Below, piece by piece: positions 56,001 to 64,000 of a stretch of 64,000 nucleotides of DNA. The stretch comes from Siphonodentalium dalli (taxonomy: Eukaryota > Mollusca > Scaphopoda > Gadilida > Siphonodentaliidae): assembly GCA_032622095.1 (NCBI GenBank), contig CP136065.1, positions 246,325,474 to 246,389,473 on the forward strand. The letters run 5' to 3'. Under the pieces are notes generated by a model, which ran no database searches, had not been told where the DNA came from, and worked only from the letters and a program-made list of their open reading frames with translations. The position numbers were made by a program, and so were the translations under genes. How positions within the stretch are numbered: position 1 is the first letter of the stretch; each line of letters starts with the position of its first letter.

Positions 56001-56444
56001 CTAAAGATGCATTATCTAAATTAACGCTCCTAAATTACTATTTCTTTGGCTTCGGGGTTAAAAATATTTCGAGTTGAGGAACCCACCCATCAAAGCTCAG
56101 AGTGATCAGATATAAATTTTTAAGTTTGTTATTTCTCAAGATGTGCAATTATTTGTGGCCCAGAAAAACGTTGTCAAACGGACGGTCTCAGACAAAATTG
56201 CAGATGAAGATGGATAAATCTAAAATCAAGTGGTAACACTGCCAAATTTCGTGATACTCAAGTGATAATACGGCCATATTTCATTGAAAAAAATGATCAA
56301 TAGCACGTTTTGGCAAATTTGATACCATAGTTGACAGTGGTTAGCATTATTTTGTTGCAATTAATCTGTTCTGATAACTAAAGCTTATTTTGAAGAAATG
56401 TCTTGATGATATGGGGACCGTCTGATCAGATTGAGTACCTTTAA
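56001..56444 (-). mobile_element. TTAA element, AGGTACTCAATC ends, in intron 1
   Basis: Reverse-orientation copy of 4841-5293 (GACCGTCTGATCAGATTGAG; GGTTCCTCAACTCGAAATAT on the minus strand). Right TTAA intact; left CTAA. Confidence 0.7.
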
Positions 56445-56984
56445 TCCATAAACTAATTTTGAAAGCTATTGTATAATTGTAACTTGAGTTATCATCAGGA
56501 TAACAAAATAATCAGCAAATTCTAAGTCGAAAAGAGGCATAACTGAGAAATGTTGGACCGGATACAAATTTGAACTTAATTGGGACTTTCTCATATGAAG
56601 GTCACATACAAAGTTTCATCAATTTATGACAAATTCTATTCAAGTTATCATCCGGACAATAAACTTTTCAGACAGATGAACACACAGGCGGAAGGACACT
56701 GCTCATAACTATAGCTCATAACTATAGTTCTCTCCAAAAAAAAATTTGGGGGATAATTATAAATCTTGAGACAACGTGATCGACAGGAAGTTCTTCTCCC
56801 TGAAATAATTAGTTATCAAAGAACTGGGACAGGAAATGCTACTAATTTTAGAACATCTCACCATTTTGAATGGAAATCGATCATTTAAAACACCTTAAAG
56901 TGAGATATACGTAACAAACAAAAGTATACATTAGAATGGTCTGTTCTCAATGTATAGGGATGTACGGATAATAGAGTAACTTAC
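56445..56984. other. intron 1, diffuse repeat
   Basis: Wording TCATCCGGACAATAAACTT, TCATAACTATAG twice and AGGCATAACTGAG belongs to the same dispersed repeat as 45780-46280. No gene. Confidence 0.5.
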
Positions 56985-57459
56985 ATATCAATACTGCAGC
57001 AATTAGTCTGAGTGGAACAGTTGGAATATCACAATCTGGGAATAGCGGTTTGAAGACATACTCTGCGAAAATCAGACTCATAGCAGCGACGTCGACGGGA
57101 CAAACCAGAAAGAAGTTGATCCATAGACACAGGAATGCAGCATAATCTCCCAGAGATCGTTTAATGTAAATGTATTCTCCTCCAGATTCTGGCATACAAG
57201 CTCCCAGTTCCGCATAGCAGATAGCACACAATGTGTTATAAATACCGCATACAACCCATATAACAAGCGATAATCCGACAGATCTGACGTTTCTCAGAAT
57301 GCCAACTGGTGACACAAATATACCAGCTCCAACAATAATCCCGACGATTATGGATACTCCGTGGTAGAGCTTTAATTGTCTTTTTAGGGTAACACCTCCA
57401 TCTTTTCTGCTCAGTGAAGATGTCTGACATCCCTCCCCAGAATCAGAGTCACCTGCCAT
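56985..57459 (-). CDS. SLC7 heteromeric amino-acid transporter light chain, exon 1 (y+LAT-like)
   Basis: First coding exon, 158 codons plus one base. The start ATG has G at -3 and +4, and the N-terminus (MAGDSDSGEG) is cytoplasmic. Residues 36-52 hold VSIIVGIIVGAGIFVSPVG, the first helix with the unwound substrate-binding motif (usually GSGIF; here GAGIF). Cys143 in FKPLFPDCDIP matches the extracellular cysteine that forms the disulfide with the SLC3 heavy chain. GACMPESGGEYIYI (87-100) is the family's SGG-Y motif. With exons 2-9 the phases agree throughout and yield 12 expected helices. By family knowledge it exchanges neutral or cationic amino acids at the plasma membrane; exact substrates are not readable. 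Best similarity is to y+LAT (SLC7A6/A7), with b0,+AT an alternative. Confidence 0.93.
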
Positions 57460-57614
57460 GGCCTATGTCTGTTGTCATTAACACCAGATCAGATTTCAGA
57501 GAAATAACTGAAATGTATTTTAAAAAATCCCAATTTAGCTTCGATGTACTCAACCGCAGGGTCAATATGATCCAGCGAACAGCGTTAATGAGAAGATCAG
57601 TTTGAAAATTTCAT

Positions 57615-57928
57615 GGATGGGCCAGACATGTAATATGCTGGACCAGACATGTAATATACTGGCGCAGATATGTAAATATACTGGGGCCCAGACATGTAAA
57701 TATACTGGGGCTCAGACATGTAATATGCTGGGGCCAGACATGTAAATATAATGCAAGGCCATAAGATTCAACGAGAATCACTGAATCGATTCTCGTAAAG
57801 ATTCTCGCGAAACTGTTCATTTTTCAGTGCTTTATGAGTAACTCGATTCGGCATTTGATTCTCGCAAAATTAAATATATTTTTAGCCCCGACTGGGACTC
57901 AGACATGTAATATACTGGGGCTCAGACA
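57615..57928. repeat. ~23-bp minisatellite (CCAGACATGTAATATGCTGG), interrupted
   Basis: Five to six units at 57615-57745 and two more at 57895-57928, split by about 140 bp containing CGAGAATC/GATTCTCG pairs. Confidence 0.8.
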
Positions 57929-57930
57929 TA

Positions 57931-58073
57931 CAGTAATGCCCTAAATAATCGACTCCTTAACCACAGCAGAATTATCGGTAATTTTTAAGGATTTAGTCGG
58001 AAATATGGCTTGTTGCCATTCATCAGAAAGCTCTCAGTGAGAGCTTTCCGATGAATGGTAACAAGCCATATTT
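57931..58073. mobile_element. mariner-like fold-back MITE, copy 7 (truncated)
   Basis: TA then CAGTAATGCCCTAAATAATC; right arm stops after ACAAGCCATATTT. Confidence 0.8.
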
Positions 58074-58309
58074 GATTACACTATTTTCATACTGACTATA
58101 ATCCTTATCGGTCATCGACATCACCAAGTGTAAACCTCTGTGACACAATGTTTCCCAAATGGTAAAGACCCAGGACCTGTCCTCAAAAAAGGGTGGAAAA
58201 TCCCTGAATTTATATTGTTATTAGTTGAGAAACTGGAGGGCACATCGTGAGGGAGTTCGACAATTGAAAACAGGTATGTATGTTTATTTAGTTTAATTTG
58301 TATATATAG

Positions 58310-59433
58310 TAGAGGTGCCACGATTATTTATTTTGATAATCGATAATCGGTCGTCAATAATCGACTATAATCGATTAATCGTACATAATAATAATAACAT
58401 CAGTAGAAGTATTCCATAATATGGCCTATTGCCATATTGGCTGGGTGCTGGTTAACTGCTATCGCTGCTTGTTTGAGGCATCGGCTGATGTAATTTTTGT
58501 GTTAATAAAGTGCATCATAAACCACCGGTAATGACTAATGAGCACAATGTGTTCAATACAAGCACAGTTCTCGGCGATGTCATGGTTATAATATTTGTGA
58601 GTTCATTGGAACGAATGTAGCGATTAATTTAACAGCCAAACATACAAGCAATATAAAAGTAGGAATGCACGACGGACCGACGGTGGTTCCTAAAAAAAAG
58701 GAATCTAATGTTACGGAAACTATAAGTTTCAGCGAACTTCCAGAGCATGGATAACAATTACAAAGGTGGGCCCCTGCCCGCAAATTTCAGGACTCATAAA
58801 AAAATAAGTATTTGGTAATAGTTAATTTCATTTAGCAGTCACCACACTATAAGCGATAGCCTGTACTATATAGTAACATCTAAGTATACTTATACAAACA
58901 AAGTATACTTGCTGCAAATGACACCGCCGAGAATATCGCTGATTAAAATGCCGTAGGTTCCCTGATATCGAGAGAATGTCAATCAACTCCCCTTTGGTCC
59001 AATGAGATTCAAGGGTGAGGGCATTCAGTTCACTGACAGTCAGTCCATTTCAAAGACGTAGTGCCGCCTTTCTTGTAGAAATATACAACGATGTCGGCAT
59101 AAGTTCAAAGCTGCAGTGCCGCCATCATGGCGCCATGCAATTTGAAGAATATACAATGACTCGAAGAGTAACCATGTCATCAAATGAACTGCCGGCTGTT
59201 TGCAACATATACTAGTAGTACTCAAGTTGTCGGAATCTCTTTGATACATGATCAAATGTTGTTAACCCCTCGGTTGTATATTAAACTGTGAAAAACAATC
59301 AGGGTATTCAACAATAACCGGCATTTTCCAACGTCCGAAATAAATAACGCAGATTAATCGACGACGGAAATGGTAATCGATTATCGGCTTTATCAACGGT
59401 TCATCGATTATACGATTAATCGTGGCACCCCTA
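58310..59433. mobile_element. non-autonomous hAT element
   Basis: Ends TAGAGGTGCCACGATTA and, inverted, TAGGGGTGCCACGATTA; target duplication ATATATAG (58302-58309, 59434-59441). Subterminal ATCGATTA-type repeats at both ends. 1124 bp, no transposase frame. Confidence 0.92.
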
Positions 59434-59579
59434 ATATATAGGCATGTTTCTGTTCTGCTTATGTTCTATTTCTGTATCTTTTACGTCCAAAAGATCACTG
59501 CGGTTTTCATAGTACTTTGAATTCCCTTGAAAAAATAAGATAATTAAAGTTATTAGATGAGAAACTGAATGCACGCCTC

Positions 59580-60716
59580 TAGCGATGTTCCGATAATCGG
59601 CCATCGGCCAATAATAGCCCATCGGATATTAATCGTACCTCGCAGTTGAACATCGGCTTTTACCGATTGTCAAAACAAACAAAAACATTCTAGTATCTAA
59701 GCGCTATATGCATGCTTTAATAAACGTACACAATACAACCGTAGTATTGAATGTAAAACGCAGATGTAACAACCTAAAAAGAAGTTATTGGCATCGTCCA
59801 AACAGTCTGGTATGATTATATATAAGCATGGTAATACACCTGTCCGATATATCCTGTGTAATATGAAGTGATTTGTTCAATCGCGTGGATACGAAATAGA
59901 TTCAACAACTGACCTCATTACAATGCACATGTAGTTTCCGGTTGAGCACGTGCCATGCTGTGACGTCACATGCTATGTCAATAATTTGAAGCACGCACTG
60001 AATGAATTAGCACAGTCGTGATCAGAACTGTCTTCAATAATGACCAACGTGAGGAGGGGCATAATTACTAGTAGCTTTTTCGTCTGTAAGGGACAATATG
60101 GTGAAGTAGTCCCAAATTGCACGTGTTTTTGTCGCTCTGCGAGTCGCCATTGTTATAATGTTGCTCTCATTACAAGTTACGGCATACGCTATATGAAATT
60201 TGCTTAGCTCCACATTGAACTCGGAGGCGGTCTAGCAAAACAAAATTTGAGTAGGCGGAACTATAAAAGCTTCCCAGTTATTAAAAGACAAAAGGTGTGA
60301 CCAATGGGAATTTGGGAAATTATTATCCATCATTCTAAATTTAGTTAATAATCATCGCATTCCATACATTGTCGCAACTAACAAGTATTCAATCAAGACC
60401 TTTATACCGCGTGCAAGTGTTCCCCTTATGGTGATAACGTTACTCTGATTCGACACCTTTGATCTCTTTATCAAAACAACTACCGGCATACATCAAAGGC
60501 AGCGCACAACTGACGACGGCAGAAATACTATAATATATATATTTTATGTATTTGGCTTTGAAACTATACCGGGATATGGAGTGCAATGGGTGTATATAGT
60601 CCATTATGGGAACAAACACACAAAATATATAAACATCGGAATCGGAAATCGGCCGATTGTGCCTCCAGTTATCGGAAATCGTTCCGATGGGCTTTTTCAT
60701 TATCGGAACATCACTA
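59580..60716. mobile_element. non-autonomous hAT element, second family
   Basis: Ends TAGCGATGTTCCGATAATCG and, inverted, TAGTGATGTTCCGATAAT; target duplication CACGCCTC (59572-59579, 60717-60724). Subterminal ATCGGCC/GGCCGAT words. 1137 bp, no transposase frame. Confidence 0.92.
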
Positions 60717-60724
60717 CACGCCTC

Positions 60725-61295
60725 AAAGAGACATCTAAATAATTTTGAGCTACATTGTCATTGACAAAAATTATTTGCCCCATGATACTGAGCGCGGTGT
60801 GACCGGAAGTCGGATCGAACACACCCGAATTTCAAATCGTTCGTTTGCGCACCAAAAATGCTCGATAAATGTCTTTTTTTTTAAAGGAAGGTAAATGGTA
60901 TGTCAGGGTGACGTATTAATATATGTATTGTCCGGGGAACATCACGGTTTGGTCGTATCTTGTTTCATATTCTTCCTTTCATGACTTGAAGCAAAAGCTC
61001 CGTTGCCAGCAGTGGGGAAAGTTGCACTATACGGTACATTCAATGTATAGTAAATGTTGGACTACACATGGACCAGTGCGTCTACAACCAGAATTGGTTC
61101 CTGCACTGTAATATCTAGATACAGAAACAGCTGAATTCAGCTTATTTAACTGAATATAGGTCAACATGACCGCTTTCGCAGATTGATGCTTCCAGAATGA
61201 TACGCACTACGTTCATGACTGAACTAAGCTGAATACAGCTATTTTGTAGCTGCATGATTATGATTCTTATTTGTCAGACCTGTTGTACGTTTAGT
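60725..61295. other. no recognised gene
   Basis: Contains the inverted words CAGCTGAATTCAGCTTA (61130) and TAAGCTGAATACAGCT (61226). Otherwise unrecognised; the left part may be 5' flank of the LINE target. Confidence 0.4.
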
Positions 61296-61325
61296 TTATT
61301 TACCTGTGATTTACCTGTGATCTTC
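61296..61325 (-). repeat. short tandem at probable LINE 3' end
   Basis: On the minus strand GATCACAGGTAAATCACAGG continues with TAAATAAAC: two copies of TCACAGGTAAA about 100 bp after the LINE stop. Many CR1-like LINEs end in short tandem units rather than poly(A). Confidence 0.5.
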
Positions 61326-61417
61326 GGGCCTATTTTAAGCTTTCGCTTGTATTGGCCAATTGTCGTAGTATAACATCATATTTGCTCTATTTTACAGTGC
61401 GCTCATATCATTTACAT

Positions 61418-64000
61418 TCAGAATACATAGCAGAATTTGTTTGGCTTGCCTCGCCACTGGTCATTTAAAATTGATTTAAAATCGTTCACCGAACCGGCCG
61501 ACACCAAATGTTCAGGGAGACTGTTCCAATTGTTAGTACTTCTGGCTGTAAAATTGTTCTTGCATAGAGTGGTGTTGTATCCTTTCTTCCTAATCTTCTT
61601 ACTGTGACCTCTTGTTTTGCTTCCTCCATTATTTGTATGTAACTCCATCGTTTTCAGCTTGACTTCATCTTTCTTCTGCATTATCTTATACATCTGGATC
61701 ATATCGGTCCTCTCTCTCCGATATTCTAAAGTTGGTAATCCTAATTCTTTGATTCTATCTTCATATTCCTTATTTTTTATCCCCTCCACTATTTTAGTTG
61801 ATCTTCTCTGCACTCTTTCTATCATTGTTCTGTATTTTTTATAGTGAGGTGACCATATAGATGTCCCGTATTCCAGCTTGGGTCTGATAAATGCCTTGTA
61901 TAGTGTGGTAAACATCTGTTTATCCATATATCTGAATGTTCTCTTTAGAATTCCGAGTTTCTGGTTGGTCTTATTCACTGTTGTTGCAATATGTTTGTCA
62001 AATTTCATTCTGTTGTCAAATGTCACTCCTAAATCTTTTTCTTCTATTGTTTCTTCTATGATGTTGTGTTTATCTCCCTCTGATACTGTGTAGGTTTTTG
62101 CTGTATTTGTGCTTTGTTTCCCCAGGTGCATCACTTTACATTTTGAAGAGTTGAATCTTAATAACCACTTATCCGACCACTTTGACAGCCTATTTAGATC
62201 TTCTTGTAGTAATTTCTCGTCCTCTGTTGTCTTCATGTTTCTATATACCTTTGTGTCATCTGCAAATATCTTTATTAAACTTGTTATCCCTTCAGTAATA
62301 TCATTTATGAATATCAGGAACAATATCGGCCCGAGTACAGATCCCTGTGGTATGCCACTTGTAACATTTCTGTGTCCAGATGTTTCGCCTCCTACTCTGA
62401 CTGACTGTGTCCTTCCTGTTAAAAATGCCTGGATCCATTTATGTATGTCCCCTCTGATTCCATAGCTATCTAGTTTGTTCATCAATCTTTTATGTGGTAC
62501 TGTGTCAAACGCTTTTCTGAAGTCCAAGTAAATTGAGTCTATGTTGTTTCCTTCATCTAACGCCTGGTACCAATCATCTTGGACTTCTAAAAGTTGTGTG
62601 ACACATGAACGCTTCGATCGGAATCCATGTTGTTCTTCTGTAAAGAGGTTGTTGGTCTCCATATGATTGACTATTTCATCTCTTATAATGGTTTCCAATA
62701 CTTTGCATACCACACTTGTCAGACTCACAGGACGATAGTTACCCGGAAGACTCTTTTTACCCTTCTTGAATATTGGTACAACCTCGGCTTTCTTCCATGC
62801 TTTTGGTATCTGCCCTTCCCTGATGGTATTATTAAATATGTGTGTCAATGGTTCTTTAATGAAGCTAGCTGCCTGCTTTAACAGTGAAGGGTGTAATCCA
62901 TCCGCCCCCGGAGATTTCGTTGAGTCCAGCTTGAGCAATTTTTCCTCTACCTTCTCTTGGGTCACAACTAAGCTTGATAGCTCCTTGCTGAATTCTCGGA
63001 TTTCCAAACACGGTGCTGGTTCACTTCCCTCTTCTGTGAAAACACTGCAGAAATATGCGTTCAGGGTCTCTGCTTTACCAATATTGTCGCTTATTATTCT
63101 CCCTTTCCCATCGTCTAAGTCGGCTATTCCTTCCTTTACTATTGTCTTCTGTTTGACATAATTCCAAAATGATTTTTGATCCTTTTTAAAATTCTCCGCT
63201 AATTTCTTCTCATAGTTTCGATAAGCATCTCTGCAGACAGCTGACGCTTTGTTCCGTGCTCTTGCGTATCTTTCATAGTTGTTATTCGATTTATTGTATA
63301 TGTATTTCTTCCATTGTTTTTGTTTTTCTTGTACTGCATTTAGAGCTGCATTCGTCATCCAAAGCTTCTTTTTTTTCCACCGTCTACTTCCTCCAGTTGG
63401 TGTGATTTTATTTCTTACTTCTAAGATCTTCTGGGTTGTAAATGTCCAAGCTTCATCGATATCCATATCTTCCATTTCTTTCCAGTTAATAGCCCGCATT
63501 TCATCTCCGAGATCACTGAATTCTATCTTGTTGTATTTGTATTTTATTTTGTTATCCACTTCTTTCTCGGAGTAGCAGTTGAATTTGAACATTATAACCT
63601 TATGATCGCTCTTGCCTATTGGTGGTAAGTATTCCAGCTCATTTATCATTCCCTCTTCATTAGTTAGAACCAGGTCCAGTAAACTGTCCTCTTGGTTTAT
63701 CCTGTGCCTTGTAGGTTGCTTCACATGTTGGTGCATTCCTGTGTCGTTGATAGCTTCTATGAAGTTATATGTAGGTGTTTCTGTTCCCAATTCAGTTGTC
63801 TTATTTTCCCAGTCTATGTGTTTGTAGTTGAAGTCCCCCAGAATTAGTTTATGAGTTTCTTTTCTTTCAACCATTTGGTTCAGCATGATATTGAGGTTTT
63901 TGCTATTCTCGTCCGTACTTGATGGACTTCTATATATGGCTCCGATCAGTAATTTGTCATTTCCTCTAAGTTTCAATTGGCACCACTTTGATTCTTCAAA
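61418..64000 (-). CDS. LINE ORF2: endonuclease and reverse transcriptase (CR1/Jockey-like), 5' end outside window
   Basis: One unbroken frame of 860 codons that is already open at the window edge (FEESKWCQLKLRGNDKLLIG). Counting from residue 9 (the L of LKLRGN) as 1: the C-terminal part of an APE-type endonuclease with GDFN (47-50) and catalytic SDH (123-125); reverse transcriptase with NYRPVSL (413-419), LDFRKAFD (484-491), GIPQGSVLGPILFLIFIND (541-559) and catalytic FADD (571-574); then an alpha-helical C-terminus with NNWNSLPEHLV. It provides target-primed reverse transcription. No stop or frameshift is seen, so the copy is young. No zinc-knuckle or RNase H domain is visible. Confidence 0.93.
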   Translation of the reverse strand, partial: FEESKWCQLKLRGNDKLLIGAIYRSPSSTDENSKNLNIMLNQMVERKETHKLILGDFNYKHIDWENKTTELGTETPTYNFIEAINDTGMHQHVKQPTRHRINQEDSLLDLVLTNEEGMINELEYLPPIGKSDHKVIMFKFNCYSEKEVDNKIKYKYNKIEFSDLGDEMRAINWKEMEDMDIDEAWTFTTQKILEVRNKITPTGGSRRWKKKKLWMTNAALNAVQEKQKQWKKYIYNKSNNNYERYARARNKASAVCRDAYRNYEKKLAENFKKDQKSFWNYVKQKTIVKEGIADLDDGKGRIISDNIGKAETLNAYFCSVFTEEGSEPAPCLEIREFSKELSSLVVTQEKVEEKLLKLDSTKSPGADGLHPSLLKQAASFIKEPLTHIFNNTIREGQIPKAWKKAEVVPIFKKGKKSLPGNYRPVSLTSVVCKVLETIIRDEIVNHMETNNLFTEEQHGFRSKRSCVTQLLEVQDDWYQALDEGNNIDSIYLDFRKAFDTVPHKRLMNKLDSYGIRGDIHKWIQAFLTGRTQSVRVGGETSGHRNVTSGIPQGSVLGPILFLIFINDITEGITSLIKIFADDTKVYRNMKTTEDEKLLQEDLNRLSKWSDKWLLRFNSSKCKVMHLGKQSTNTAKTYTVSEGDKHNIIEETIEEKDLGVTFDNRMKFDKHIATTVNKTNQKLGILKRTFRYMDKQMFTTLYKAFIRPKLEYGTSIWSPHYKKYRTMIERVQRRSTKIVEGIKNKEYEDRIKELGLPTLEYRRERTDMIQMYKIMQKKDEVKLKTMELHTNNGGSKTRGHSKKIRKKGYNTTLCKNNFTARSTNNWNSLPEHLVSAGSVNDFKSILNDQWRGKPNKFCYVF

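Overview
The window is intron-rich, AT-rich animal genomic DNA, most likely from a marine invertebrate. The gene families, canonical GT-AG introns, tRNA-derived SINE, LINE and dense MITEs show that it is metazoan. Diffuse repeats carrying phrases such as TTATCATCCGGAA and CAAATTTCATGAAGATC suggest a mollusc or a similar phylum, but that is inference and the species cannot be named.

Two paralogous SLC7 amino-acid transporter (light-chain) genes lie tail to tail. Only the last two coding exons of the plus-strand gene are inside the window (2875-3049 and 6625-6692). The minus-strand gene is essentially complete: nine exons joined in consistent phase from the start codon at 57459 to 36079, plus a candidate last exon at 35896-35966. 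The model gives about 489 residues, y+LAT-like, with the extracellular cysteine used to bind an SLC3 heavy chain. No ordinary host gene was recognised between about 6.7 and 35.9 kb. The right edge (61418-64000) is the endonuclease/reverse-transcriptase ORF of a LINE, still open.

Most of the rest is repeat DNA dominated by fold-back elements: (1) TTAA-flanked, piggyBac-like MITEs with several different termini; (2) a family with 8-bp target duplications and AATGAGGTCCCCAGAGGG hairpins; (3) TA-flanked, mariner-like ~212-bp palindromes; (4) TTA-flanked Harbinger-like elements, one with a MADF-domain remnant; (5) hAT elements with clean 8-bp duplications. A 2.67-kb segment is tandemly repeated between 23.7 and 35.3 kb, so empty and filled insertion sites can be compared directly.

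The most unusual signal is a ~68-bp hairpin cassette, used as an inverted pair and shared by elements with at least four different sets of ends. Its stem varies by compensated changes while one mismatch position is kept. In one TTAA element a hairpin module has grown into a 135-bp tandem array that was later hit by three other transposons. A retroelement also inserted exactly at the exon-2 splice donor of the SLC7 gene and its target duplication copied the donor.
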